Source: Diplosphaera chodatii (taxonomy: Eukaryota > Chlorophyta > Trebouxiophyceae > Prasiolales > Stichococcaceae). From it: a stretch of DNA of 64,000 nucleotides. The position numbers and the translations under genes are program-made. Location of the stretch: positions 1,426,001-1,490,000 of the forward strand of contig JAALGY010000010.1 of NCBI GenBank assembly GCA_032358165.1. The letters run 5' to 3'. The notes beneath the pieces are model-generated. The model did not search any database and had not been told where the DNA came from. It was given only the letters and a program-made list of their open reading frames with translations. Positions 1 through 11,992 of this stretch are shown one piece after another. Each line of letters starts with the position of its first letter. The stretch's first letter is position 1.

Positions 1-95
1 CGGAGGCGTCAGCTCAGACTTGCTGTTCTCTTGGGCGCCGTTGTACCTTGCGAAAGCGCTGCAGTTCTTGCTGACCCAGTGGGACTGGTACAACC

Positions 96-2695
96 ATGGC
101 ACTGCTGCGCGGCCCGCTGCTAATCCTGGCAGCGCTAGCGGCGCTCCTGGGCGCGGCTGCAGCCGCGAAGCACGAGGAGGCGCCCATCGTGACGGTCAAC
201 GGCACGCTCAGCGAGCATTTCACTGCGCACGTCACCGAGATCCAGCCGGGCGCCTGCGTAATCTTCGAAGCGCAGGTGCTGCGGCCTCCCGCTAGTCTGC
301 CTGCTTGTGGGTAGCCACCCTTGTACGTGGAGTTGCTCGGACTATATGCGTGGAGGCTGGCAGCAGGTCATGAGGTAAGCGCTTGCCTGTGGGGCTACAG
401 AGGCGCAGCAGCGCCTGGCATGTTGCACATGTTAGGCAGGGCCTAGCCTGCAGAGTCAGGGTCACCCTGTGTACTCTTGTGACTATGTCCAAGACACAGC
501 GTCGCTATTCTGCTTTCGTAAGTGGCGCCGCGGGCTTGGTAGCAGCCGCTGATGCTGTGCAGCCTGCTGCGTGCCTGACAGCCAGGCGGTGATGCAGCCC
601 TGAACTGCTCCCCTCTGCAGGAGCTCACGGCTGAGCCGCGCCGCATCACCGCCGTGTGCTGTCGCGCAGGCGCGTGCGCAGCAGGAGGAGGGCGAGCTGT
701 GCGTCGCGCACGCCGGCGTCAAGCTGTCGGCCGGCGGGCCGCCGACGAAGCACCCCACGGGGATCCTGCCCGACGGCTGCGCGGCCCGCGGCCTCAGGTG
801 CCCAGGGTTTAGGGTTTCAGGCCCCGTGAGCTCGGGCGTCATTCGGGCCTCTGAACGGCTCGCGTCTCGCTGGCATGCAGCGCGTCAGGAATTGCGCAGG
901 GTATGGGTCGAGTCTGAGCCGCCGCCAGTTGCCTCAGGTGCCACCACCGTGTTCTTTCACATGGCTGATGGCGCGCATGTGGCTGCTGCAGAATTGCGGA
1001 AGTGGTGTCACCTGACATTAACGCCTGCTTCCTGCACAAGGCGGAGCAGCTGGACCAGGCTAACAAGGTAGGGTTTGGGGCAGCCTGCCGGGTTGCAGTC
1101 TCCGTGTTGTGCCAATGCTGGGCCGGTTGGTCGGTGTGGGGTTTCGCATACAGTGGGAACTTACAGCACAATCTTAGATGGCGCGCTTTCCGCCAGGTGT
1201 TCGAGGAGTGCGACCCTGACTCGCCCTACTCCTTCCAGTTCATTGACCCCACCCGCCACCGGCCCACGTACGGCGCCAAGCGCAGCAATGCCACTGCCGC
1301 GCTGTGTCAGGCACGTGCCCACTGGCAGTCAGCTCAGTCGTGCTTGCCAGTGGAATGCTAGCGTCATCCTGCACATGCAAACAGGTAGCACAGTGTACCC
1401 TCCAACAGCCTGCTGATCAAAAGCGATGGCGTGTGGCCCTGACAGAGCTGTGCATGGTTTCACAGCAGTGACGTCCGTCAACAACTGCAGATGATGATGG
1501 ACGCGGTTCCCAACAAGGATGTGCCAGACGAGGGTGGCCTCATCTTCGAGGGCGTGACGGCGGTGGAGCTGCAGCGCTCCCGCGTGCAGCACACCGTCTT
1601 CACCGTGAGTGCGGCACACGCATCAGTCAAGTACCGTCACAATATCACTTGATGTTGATCACCTCAGACGTGCGGCACATATGACAACAAGCATCCGGCT
1701 CCCTGGAGTCCACCACAGCGGTGGAATGCAGCGCTGCAGGCAGTGGGTCAGCAGCATGGCAGCGCGCCCTTCCAGCTTTACTGGCATTTGCGCGCTTGCC
1801 AGAGTACTTTGTTCTTGCTCTGCAGCACAAGTGCCTCAAGTCGGTGACGTACGTGGTGGTCAACGCCTGCGACATGCAGATCGACGAGATGGTGTTTGAG
1901 GTGGGCCTGCCCAGTTGCTGCATCTGGACTCAGCGGGCGTCAGGAGGAGTGACTCTCGTGTTCACTGGGTGCTGAACAAGTTGCCCCCCTGTTTGGCAGT
2001 GCCCTACATGCTGTATCGCGTTGGCAGAAAGCAGCGAAAACAGTCCAGCATTTGTGACCGCAGGGCACCAGCAAGCAGTGCCTGGCAGGCGGCTGGGAGG
2101 GCGACCGCACCTTCCCCAGGTGCGTCTTCGCTTAGCTACCTTGGTGGCACACCATGCACGGTTGCATTATATTTTCACCCCTGCGTTTGGCACGCATCAG
2201 CAAGCTGCAGAGTGCCTCAATCATGGCTGGCCAGCATGCGCCTGGCTCGCTCGACATGATATCCCCACAACCAAGCTGATTCCTGCATCCGCAGGTGCAC
2301 GGTGCTGGAGGGGGCCGCTGACGTGGGGGGCGCGGGGGCGCGCCTGGCGTCCGGCCTCGGGGTGGCGTTCCTGATCGCCGTGGCGGTCGCGGCGGCGGTT
2401 GCACTGCTGGCGCGCCGGCACCGGTGCAGCTCCGAGCATCCTCCTGGCTTGTGCAGGCTGCCGAGATGCCGCCAAGAACATAGTGTGAAAGCAATTGAGC
2501 ACTGGCACCTTTGCAGAACCCCCACCCACACGTGGATTCAGGCTGCATGTGTGCTGAGCAAGGCGTGCTTCGTGCCACAGGGTGCAGGAGGCGCGGCTGA
2601 TGGGGCTGCAGACGGAGGACGTGCAGCTGACGAGCGGGTGCAAGAGCTCCTCGCAGGACCCCGAGCGCCCGCCGCCCCCCTCCCAGCAGGGCTGA
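96..2695 (+). CDS. Type I membrane protein of unknown function (9 exons)
   Basis: I do not recognise the family. Joining exons by phase gives about 330 residues. Exon 1 (96-275) encodes a signal peptide (MALLRGPLLILAALAALLGAAAAA) followed by KHEEAPIVTVNGTLSEHF. Further exons start at 670 (ARAQQEEGELCVAHAG), about 992 (IAEVVSPDINACFLHKAEQ), about 1199 (VFEECDPDSPYSFQF), about 1489 (MMMDAVPNKDVPDEGG), about 1828 (HKCLKSVTYVVVNACDMQ), 2064 (GTSKQCLAGGWEGDRTFPR), 2295 and 2581. The ectodomain has several Cys and N-glycosylation sequons (NGT, NAT). Exon 8 (2295-2423) encodes the membrane helix (LGVAFLIAVAVAAAVALL) and a stop-transfer ARRHR. The last exon encodes a short cytosolic tail ending PERPPPPSQQG, with TGA at 2693-2695. 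The intron after 1310 appears to use a GC donor. The topology is well supported; the role (receptor, adhesion or secretory-pathway protein) is unknown. Confidence 0.72.
804..817 (+). repeat. Telomere-type motif (TTTAGGG) inside an intron
   Basis: AGGGTTTAGGGTTT lies in the intron after exon 2 of the first gene. It is two units of the plant/algal telomere repeat, too short to be a telomere. Confidence 0.6.
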
Positions 2696-3698
2696 GCAGA
2701 CTCTCAGGGGCGGTGCTGGGCAGCCAAATGGTCAGTTCAAGGACGGGCATGGCGCTGCTCGCATGGCCCCGCAGACCGCCGCCGCCGCCGCTGCACTCCT
2801 GCACAGCAGGGCTGACCAGCCTGAGGACGGGGGCCAGAGCCTCTGAGATTTCAGGGAGGATAGGGGGATGGCCGCCCTGGGGCAGGCAGCGCCATGTGCT
2901 TACCGTGCGAGGCTGCCAGCAGTTGCTGCTGGTGCGGCCTTGCCGCTGGCGGCGGCAGCAGGTCTGGAGGCTGCTGCAGCAGCTGATGTTACCAGCACAG
3001 CCTCTTATGCCGTGCAGATTGGCAGAAGCAGACCACCTGGCCATGGGGGCGAGGGTGAAAAGACTGTGCATAAACTGGCAATGCAGGTGTCAACAGCATG
3101 TGGCAGGGTGGCAATCGCAAAAGCAGCTCAGCAGGCAGTACTGTGGATCTGGCATTCATGTCATCTCAGACATCAATGCCGCCTTGCCGCCTGCCATCAC
3201 TGGCAGGTGCAAAGCGTTCGTTGTGCAGCTGCAGCAGGCGCGCTGCATTCGTCATTCTGGGTGGGACAGCATTACACTCTGAAGTTTGTACTGCTCGTGA
3301 CAAGCGCTTCATTTACCACAGCAACAGTCGGTGATGTTGCGCACCATCCTGACGTGTACATACTGACTTATTGACGCATTTTGTTCAAGGCGCCGTGAGC
3401 ATCAGCGCTGTGGATTTTCTGCTGACTGCGATGAGTTGGTTTCCGCTTGTTAAAGTTGCGTCATTAAAACAATCATGCCTGCAGCCAGGCACACAGGCAC
3501 TCCAACCGTCCATGCCTGTTAGCTAACTCAAATCGGCCAACTTCGCCATAGCTGTCAGCTCACGTGCCCATGCAAAATCTGTGGATGCAGCATGTGCATC
3601 GCGTCGACAGACGTTGAACTGCGGATGCTTTGGCATCAGTCGCACGCCTGCGCTAAATTGTCAATCTGTCCGTGACCGATATCACGTTACCATTGGAA
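2696..3698. other. Intergenic/3' UTR region, no gene seen
   Basis: Open frames continue past the stop at 2695, but they have mixed codon use and no match to any family I know. I see no RNA gene or repeat. It probably holds the 3' UTR of the first gene and the promoter of the next. Confidence 0.4.
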
Positions 3699-4545
3699 AT
3701 GTCTGCTGGAGTGCAGTTGCATGTGGTGCCATTCCGCTCCATCATGCAGCGGAGGAATATCACAGCCAGCGCCGCGCAGAAGGCTCCTGAGACATTGAGG
3801 TGGACTGCAGCTCCTTCACAGAGCAGGTGAACCCTTGTCAGATGTCAGCGGCACATTCCCGATGTCCCTGGATGCTTGCCGCATGATGCAGCCTGCAGAT
3901 GACCGCTTGCCCACACTTATAGCACGCGGATCGCACCGTAGCTTGTCAAAGGAGCACTTGACTGAGCGCCAGCACGTCCTCGTCGAGCTCCGCTGGCATC
4001 AAGACATCGGTGCAGTCTTGCGCCACCAGAGCACATGCAGGCGCCTTCAGAGGCTGATGAACATCGTACCAGCTCTTCTGAGCTGGCCTGTCTGATCTGT
4101 GACGCCGTCATGAGATTGCAGGCGCCGAGTGCTTGGCGGCCTGGCGCTGGTGCCGGCGATCTGGCAGCAATCAGCGCAGCGCTCACAGGCGTACGACCTG
4201 GAGAAGGCCAAGGCGCAGTGAGCATTCGTCTTGACATGTACATCTGCAAGACTGCTTGCACGCACCTCGACTTTGCCGACAGCCACATATTCCACCTCCA
4301 CACTGTGGACATTCCAGCATGCGCGGGCGTGCTGGCACGACATGCCGCGGCAATCAATGGCGCCGAGCAAGTGCTACACCTTGTTTCAAACCCAATTGCA
4401 AATCGAATTCAGGAAGGAGGAGCGGAAGACGAAGTTGGCGGAGGCGGCGCAGGAGGCGAAGGAGGAGGGCAAGGCCGTGAACACGGACAGCCTGCAGTCG
4501 GAGCGCACTGTGCCGGAGGGCCAGGTCAAGTCCCTGCGCACCTGA
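3699..4545 (+). CDS. Small protein with one hydrophobic segment and a charged C-terminal tail, possibly organellar
   Basis: Three exons join with matching phases. Exon 1 starts at ATG 3699 (MSAGVQLHVVPFRSIMQRRN) and ends ...APETL with donor AG|GTGGAC near 3800. Exon 2 begins after attgcag near 4120 and encodes RRVLGGLALVPAIWQQSAQ then RSQAYDLEKAKA, with donor CA|GTGAGC. Exon 3 begins after gaattcag near 4412 and encodes KEERKTKLAEAAQEAKEEGK, ending QVKSLRT and TGA at 4543-4545. The product is about 110 residues. The basic, hydroxylated N-terminus resembles an organelle transit peptide; it is followed by a short hydrophobic stretch (VLGGLALVPAIW) and a Lys/Glu-rich helical tail. Family and role are not recognised. 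Exon 1 rests on phase match alone; exons 2 and 3 are firmer. Confidence 0.5.
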
Positions 4546-5367
4546 CGTGTTGGGGGGCCTGACATCGATCACTGACATCGATACCTGACATCGACAGGAA
4601 GGGGAGTTGGAAGGAGTGAGCTCAAACAAACGCTGTGATCGTGTGAGGCATTCAGCCTGTGACGCAGCCCGTTGCTTGAGAAGCCGTTGTTTTGGATGCC
4701 AGGAGAGTGCATGACTGTCAAGAGCTAGGCAGCTAGGTTGTTAGAGCATGGCCATGTCCCTGAACAGTAGCAGCATCCTGCCGATGAGTCAAACGCAACA
4801 GAGCACAGGGTGTCGCCCCTTCAGCTCAGTCGGTCTGAAACAGGGTGCCCACTGAATGCACGCACCGGCAACCTGTTGCCGCTATCGTATGGGCAGGTCT
4901 GGCATTGACGCTGGGTGCCCGGCGGCTGCTGCTGCGTGGTCCCATGACAACAACACAAGCAAATGAACCAAGTCATGTGGGCAATGTCATCACTGCGCAA
5001 ACCACCGGGCGCAGCTGTTATGCACACCGGCAGTGCACACTCTGTTGACACAATGGCACGGTCGCACAGCAACTTCCTGCATCCTACCGAAGGTTTCAAA
5101 CCCTTGAATGTGGGGCAATGACATCAGGCGGTAGCAGGAACGAGAGCACCATTTCTGTATGGCCTGCCTGCATTGACACATGCTACAAAGTTGTATCGGG
5201 TCCGCTGCGTTGTGCTGGTAACACTGTCTAGGCGACAGATTCGCAGTTGTGGGGTGATCTGAACGGCATGCATGAGCCATTACAACCCATTGTGTTCCTT
5301 AGTGCACCGAGACGTATGCCACGCTGGACGCTGAACGGCAGTGGTACTTGAAAGTGTGCCATAGGCA
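4546..5367. other. Intergenic, no gene seen
   Basis: Just after the stop there is a small repeat, GACATCGAT(C/A) in three near-copies at about 4561-4596. Otherwise I see no coding pattern, RNA gene or element. Confidence 0.4.
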
Positions 5368-8300
5368 ATGTCAGACTCTCTGATACCTACCAGTTCGTGG
5401 CCAGCGAGTTCGCCACTCAGCCGCAGGCATGCCACCATCGCCGCAGCGCTGGCTGTGCCGGTGCTCTGGGCCACATATGCAGCCCTAACACGGCGACGCA
5501 GGCGGCAGCAGGTCCCCACCTCATTTGCCGCATTCCTGAAGGAGGTGCCTGCGGATGGCGGCGGAAATGACACAGGTGCCGGTACTAGTTCCCAAGTCAT
5601 TGTGCACTGTGGAGGCCGCTGCTCTGTTGAAGGAGCCTGTCCAACCGACGAGCACAATGCGTTGCACACAGCCGAGCACGCTGCCGGCATATGCAGTTTC
5701 CAGTATGCACCATCCGCTCTCATTTACCATGGCAGGGCAGCTGGCGGCAACGGACTTTGGGGCATTCCTGAAGCAGCGGGGGCCGTCGGCAGCAGCTGCA
5801 GCAGGGGCTGCGGCGCAGCGGCAGGAGCAGCTGGGCCCGCCGCTGACAGCCGACAGCGTGGTCGTCACAATCCTGTTCGGCACAGAGTACGGGTTTTCCA
5901 AGGAGATTGCGGAGAAGCTGGCGGGCGCTCTGAGGGACAAACCGCCATACTGGTGGGTCCACCCAGGCCCTTCACGGGTCCAGACCAGCCGTGTGGGAAA
6001 GCAAGGCTGCAGGCATTGGCATGATCCCATCGCACCAGATGGGTCTGCGTCAACGGACGTCTCGCGGCTGGCATGGGCTGCAGCCGGCATGACAAGCCCA
6101 CTACTTCCACGCTGTGCTTCTGCAGGCCGCGCGTCATCGACATGGCGGACCACCCGCAGGGCCTCGACCTCAGCCGTGAGCAGGCGCTGCTGGTGGTGTG
6201 CTCCACCCAGGTGCGCGGCGCTCTGCATACTGCCCCATGTACAAGCGCTCAGCTGTTGCTGCATACTGTCTCGGTGAAGAATGCACTGCAATCTGGCCTG
6301 TGCACAAAGGCCAGGGTGGGGCAGGCTGGAGGCGATTGTCAAACCCTCAGTTCGTGGCTGGCTGCCTTTCTTGGCAGGGTGACGGGGTGCCGCCTGCCGA
6401 GGCGCGCGAGTTTTGCGATTGGCTGTGCGCGGATGGGTCGCTGGCGGAAGGAGCCCTGCAGGGCAAGAGCTTTTCCGTGTGCGCGCTCGGCGACAAGTGC
6501 GCTTCTCCTCAGACGCTTGTGTGCAGAGTTTCTGGTGCGAGTCCGCTAGTGCAAAATGTTGGCACCGAGAGGCTACTGTGCTGCTGCGCCTGCAGGTCGT
6601 ATGAGCACTACTGTGCCTGCGGCAAGATGCTGGATCAGCGGCTGGCAGGCCTGGGGGCAAAGTGCTTTGTGCCGCGCATGGATGTCAACAGGTGAGCAGT
6701 TGTGATACACTCTGCAATCATCCTCCGATCAGAGGCAAGCCACAGTCCAGCAGAGGACAGCCATCATTGGCGGAGTCACATGGAAGCCGGTATCACAATC
6801 AGAACCATGACCCGCTCCTGTTGATCATCTCCTGTGCTACAGGGAGGACTGGGGCGCGGTGGACGGCTGGCTGGCCAGCGTGGCCACGGGGCTCGGGGCG
6901 CTGCCGCTGCGGCCCGCGGCCGAGACAGGTGCGCTGACCCAAGCAGCGTTGACCATTTGGAGCTGCACGCTGGCATGCGGGTTGGATACAACACAGCACG
7001 CTGCAGGTCCCTAAGCCACGCGCACAGGAGCTAGAGCGGCTGCACGCCAAGCAGTAGATGCCGGTGCCGTTCGGCATGCTGAGGCTCTTTCCTGGTCGGA
7101 CAGGCCACCGCGCAGAGGATGCGCCGGGCGCAGACGCCGCAGCGGCGCCGCGGTGGGGGAAGAACCGGCCGTACCCGGGGCGCGTGGCCGCGGTCGAGCG
7201 CCTGTGCAACATCAGCAGCCAGGCAGACAAAGACACCGTGAGTGGCACCATCCGGTCGCGCCCACCTTCAGCCTGGGCACCCTCACTGGTGACAGTCCTG
7301 GCAGGCTGGTCCTAGTAGCGCAGCAGGACGCGGCATGTGGTGTTGCCGGCCTGTAACCGGCACAAAACACATTGCAGGTACGGGTGGAGGTGGATCTGGG
7401 CGACTCGGGCATCCGCTACACGCCCGGCGATGCGCTTGGCATCTGCCCCAGCAACCGACCAGAGGTAGGAACGCGTCCTCTGGCCGAGTTTCACAGTAGT
7501 CAGGACCTCAGCAAGTGACAGCACCAAGCATCAACTCGGTAGTCCTCCCAACATGTGGCTGCAATGCTTGCCCCAAGCTCTGGCATGAGGCAAGGCGCTG
7601 TCATCGAGTGGTGTCCTGCAATGCTCACTTTCAGGATGTGGAGCAGCTGCTCGCGGCGCTACACGCAAGTGGGGACGAGGTAGTGCCCCGCCCCAGCTGG
7701 CCCTTCAGAGATGTGGGTGCTGACAGCGGTGTCGCCAGCAGCACGCTGCCGCTGCGCGCCGCGCTGACCTCATGCTACGACATCAGGTGCCCGCACTACA
7801 CTACTGCTGTACATGGTGGCCCTGCCTCACATGTATGTTCTCATGCAAACAGGCCATCTCAACCGGCATGGGGTTGGCTGCCAAGCATGCCATCTTGCAT
7901 GCTTTTTGCAGAGCACCTAAGCCTGAGCTGCTGCAAGCTCTCCTCAAGGCGCTGCCAGTTGCCCAGCAGAATGGCAAGGTTGCTGCAGCCAGCAAAACTG
8001 CACAGCACCGGCCAGAGGCAGCAAATGGCCATGCGAATGGCCATGCGAATGGCTATGCGAATGGCACAGTGCACACCCTGAAAAACGGCGAGCATAGCTT
8101 GCTGCAGAATGGCGGCAGCAGTCTGCTGCAGAATGGCAAGGTCGACAGCAGCCAGCAGCTCAGCACAGCCGACAGCAAGCAGACAGTGCAGCACGGCAAG
8201 CATCCGGGCAAGAGCCTCACAGCAGCGGAGCAGGTGACTGCGCAACTGCCGCAAACCAGCTGGTTGCTGAACTGGGTCCCAGCCGGACGTCAACTGAGCT

Positions 8301-10605
8301 GGATGACAAGATCAGCTCTGCCTGATGTGCCAGCTGTACTGCTGGAGTGCAGGTGGGGCATATTTGATGCAGTGTCACCTGCAGCTCAACCCAAGCAGCT
8401 CTGTCTACGGGTGCAGGCAGCACTGCTCCAGGGCATCCTGAAGGGCAATGCGGAGGCATACCTGGCGGAGCGGCATGTGGCAGACGTGCTAACGGATTTT
8501 CCCGCTGCACGGCTGCCACTGACAGAGGTGCCTGACTGGGCTGAACATGGCTTGCCTGCCTGCCGTTGCAGTGTCACTCGAAATCGCTGTGTCTCTGCGA
8601 GGGCCAATTGGTCATGCTGAACACTGCCATGGCTCTCCTGTGCACCATCAGTCATGCGAACCTCGCTGACGAAACCAAGGCAGGACATTGCATGGGAAAG
8701 GCAGCTGCTGCCTCCAGAGTATGCTGTTGTGCGGTTCTCAGTCCATGCAGTGTCATGTCAGCAGGTGCTGGTGGCGCTGCGGCAGCTGCAGCCGCGCCTC
8801 TACAGCATTTCCAGCAGCCAGGCCGAAGCAGAAAAGCGTGTGCAGGTTGGCCTGCTGTGTGTATTCACATAGCGCCATACCAGTAAAACACCACTCCCCA
8901 CGGTGCTCCAATCACACTCAGCTGGCCGACCAGCCTTCTGATCCGTGCTGACTTTTCGACCCAAGTGCTGTGTTGGCCTGCGAACAGGTTGGCAGCATGC
9001 AACAGGGGATCTGACAGGAGGGTTTGGTGCCCCAGGTGACGGTGGCGGTGGTGCACTACGAGTCCCTGGGCCGCGAGCGGGTGGGCGTGACGTCCACGCT
9101 GCTGGCGGAGCGTCTGCAGGTGCGCACAGACATTGCACGTCCCACGCGCACAAGGCATCATGTGAACATCTCAAACAAATGTTCAGAGCAAGAGTGCACA
9201 ACCCTTGCTCTGCATTGTTGGTCGATATAGATCACTCTCACGCTGCAGTCCTGCCCATACCTATCTGCATTTTTGCAGCTGGCCAAACAAAATACTCGAC
9301 CTGCTCTGCTGTGAACACTTCAGCAAAGCAACAGTTTGCTGATCTAGTTTCTGGCAACACCACGCCAGGTGGGCGACACGCTGCCGGTGTACGTGAGCAA
9401 GAACCCGGACTTCCGGCTGCCGGAGAGTCCCGCCACGCCCATCATCATGGTCGGGCCCGGCACCGGCCTCGCGCCCTTTCGCGCCTTCATGCAGGTAGGG
9501 GGCAAGAGCCATCCAACATCCTATTTGACATGCTCACTACTGGCGCGCTTGCTGGCTGACGTTCGAGCATCACGACAGTCCCACTGCCGACATGCATCTT
9601 TGCAGAGTACTTGATGTGCTCCTTGCTGGATTCAGACTGTGTGAGGGTTAAGGACATTAGTAATCTCCTGCAGTTCTTTGTGGACAGAGTAATTACACGA
9701 CCATGATGTATGACGGGATGCAATTGCTCCTGCAGGAGCGCATTCTGCAGTGCGGCGGCGTGGCGGCAGCCGCATCAGCCACAGCAGCGGCGGCAGGCAG
9801 CGCTGCAGCCACCGCAGGTGCCGAGCAGCGAGAAGCAGACGGCAGCTCAGCGGCACAAAGCAGCAGCGCCAACAGCGGCAGTGAAACAGGGGGCTGGCAG
9901 CGGCTGGGGGCTGCCATGCTGTTTTTCGGGTGCCGCCGACGGGACCAGGACTACCTGTACGGCGACCTGCTCCAGGGCTGGGCGGACGCCGGGGTGCTGG
10001 AGCTGCACACCGCCTTCTCGCGGGAACAGGTGCGCAGTTCGTCCCCGTCCGCCGTGAACCCTGCAGCACATTATGCAAGGTTATGGACGCGCAGGGCAAC
10101 GTGTGGTTGCAATGCAATAGGGGCAGGGCTGTGAGCTGATACGGCCTTTCGTCTGTCTTGTGTGCTGCCACACCACAGTCTCGAAAAGGACCCCAGCCGT
10201 CTGCTTCTCTGCAGGCGGGCAGCAAGGTGTACGTCCAAGACCGGCTGCGGGAAGCGGGTGCACGGGTGTGGGAGCTGCTGCAGGGGGGCGCGCACTTCTA
10301 CGTGTGCGGCGACGCGGGCGGCATGGCTCCCGCCGTCCAGGAGGCGCTGCTGGACGTCATCGCGCAGCACCAGGTGCATTTCTTAGATTCCTGATGCAGC
10401 GCCCGGCTGCTAAGGCTGCAGCCTTTGCAGGCTGGCATCACATGGCTGTACATCAGCAACTGCAGCAACCGACTTGCAGCGCTTCGTTCCTGGTGACACG
10501 CTTCAGTCTGATGCCATATAGGGGGGAGGCCGTGCAGCTGCAGAGGAGTACCTGGCGCGCCTCAGCAGCGCGGGGCGCTACCAGCGTGACGTGTGGCTGG
10601 TGTGA
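5368..10605 (+). CDS. NADPH-dependent diflavin reductase, sulfite reductase flavoprotein (CysJ)-like, with N-terminal membrane anchor
   Basis: FMN/FAD enzyme moving electrons from NADPH to a redox partner. Exon 1 (5368-5574) encodes a hydrophobic anchor ([18 protein letters not shown]) followed by RRRRR, spliced in phase 1 to 5734. Flavodoxin-like domain: [28 protein letters not shown] (rejoined across an intron), [18 protein letters not shown]-binding domain: [42 protein letters not shown]-binding domain: [69 protein letters not shown]. The C-terminus is [10 protein letters not shown] with TGA at 10603-10605. The STQG.G.PP, GDALG, RLYSI.SSQAE and RYQRDV motifs match bacterial CysJ better than P450 reductase, but the anchor is reductase-like. 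Green algae normally use ferredoxin-dependent sulfite reductase, so the partner is unclear. ATG 5729 (ACCATGG context) is an alternative start giving a soluble form. An Asn/Gly/Gln-rich insert of about 70 residues interrupts the FAD region. Confidence 0.82.
8020..8070 (+). repeat. 12-bp tandem repeat encoding [14 protein letters not shown]
   Basis: Three near-perfect units of ATGCGAATGGCC lie inside the FAD-region exon of the diflavin reductase. They are followed by looser Gln/Asn/Gly repeats ([14 protein letters not shown]). The insert replaces a compact linker of the family and looks like coding-repeat expansion. Confidence 0.7.
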
Positions 10606-11946
10606 GCCGACGTCGGGCATGTCAATAAGGAAGGAACGGGCAACATGTGAGCGAGGCAGGGCTGCTCGGGGGCACACGCCCACCTGATCCGGAGCGCGAC
10701 AGCAACACGGTGCAGCTGCCCACGCTGTAGACGTCAGCCCTGGGTCAGAGGCTGATCCCCAGGCAGAAACAGCAGCACACCTAGCCAGAGCCATAGGCAG
10801 AAGAGGGAGTGCAGGGGGAGGGTTGTTTTCTTAGCGCGGCAGCGGCAGCGGCCATGGGAGGAAGCAGAGAGTGGGCCAGGTATTCCTTCTACGTAGAAGT
10901 GCGACGGGCCACAGCATGGGCATCGTCCAGACCTTCTTGACGAGGGCAGCCAGCAGCCCGACCTGCCCGATGTCAGCAGCAGCAGCACTGATGAGGCGAC
11001 AGCCCTAGAGCCAGTGCAGGCCAGACTCCACCATGTTGTACGAGGTCATCATACACCTAGCAGTCTTCCATCGCTGTATACCATTGATATCGTTCTGCAC
11101 ATTGGTGTTCGCCAGGCGACCTGGATCCGTGCCGCAAACTCGGCACGTACAGGTCAGCTGCACAGACCCAGTATTACCCGGATGAGCCGGCACTCCTTTC
11201 GCACATGCATAGCTCGCAGACAAGATTGGCAGTACATGATTTGAGGTGTTGCACGCTGGCACATTCTAAAAGATGGCCGCCCACCTATGCTGAGTCGAGC
11301 CAGACCATGACCGTACGATGTAGTACGCCGACGATCTCAGATGCATGACATCAAGCCCAACAAGAGTTGATACAAGACCGTCCATCTATCGTGTGCACCC
11401 GCACAACGCAGCTTGTGTGCAAAAACAAGGTTTGAATCACCTGGAGGCTGAGTGGCGCCAGCTGCGGCCCACGAAGGGCACAAGCCGGGGCACAGGTCAA
11501 GACGCAGTACAGGTTGCCATATTCGAGGTGCAACATCACAGCTGGGAGCTGTCGAACGAGGTAACCTGACACGGCTGCAGATGTTGGCAGTGATGCCCCT
11601 TTTAGGGTATCTGCTCTGTCTTCCTGATTGAGCTACAGCGGCTGCGGCGTGTGGTACACGTGCATGCCATGCGATAGTGTCTTGTGCTGTACCGTCCTGC
11701 GATGTCTCTTTGACATTTTTGAGGCTTGATAGGCATGCAACCGCCTGCACCGCAAAAGATCACGGTGGTTTGATGCAAGTGCAAGTTGAGGCCCTGCAGC
11801 CAAGGCCCACGTTGTAGGGGCAGATTGTCAGTGCGTGAGTGCTGGGATCTCTTGCCAGTCCTACGGGGTGACCGGGCCCAACAGTATACGAGCGTATGCC
11901 CCAGAGCAGCCACTCCAGGATGAGTCAGCTGCCTGTACGTGCGCAG

Positions 11947-11992
11947 CAGGGGATACTAAGTTCAAAGTTTAAGTTGAACTTAGTATCCCCTG
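11947..11992. mobile_element. 46-bp hAT-like mini inverted-repeat element
   Basis: Two perfect 19-bp inverted arms (CAGGGGATACTAAGTTCAA and its reverse complement) flank an 8-base loop. The ends read CAGGG...CCCTG, the terminal form typical of hAT transposons. The 7-base direct repeat TGCGCAG lies at 11940-11946 and again at 11993-11999, immediately outside the arms. It reads as an 8-base duplication (GTGCGCAG) if the element is one base shorter on the right. This matches the 8-bp target duplication of hAT elements. It has no coding capacity. Confidence 0.65.

Noticed and set aside
5368..10605. Naming the diflavin enzyme NADPH-cytochrome P450 reductase outright
   Set aside because: The anchor fits, but catalytic-domain motifs are closer to CysJ. 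The gene symbol was left empty.
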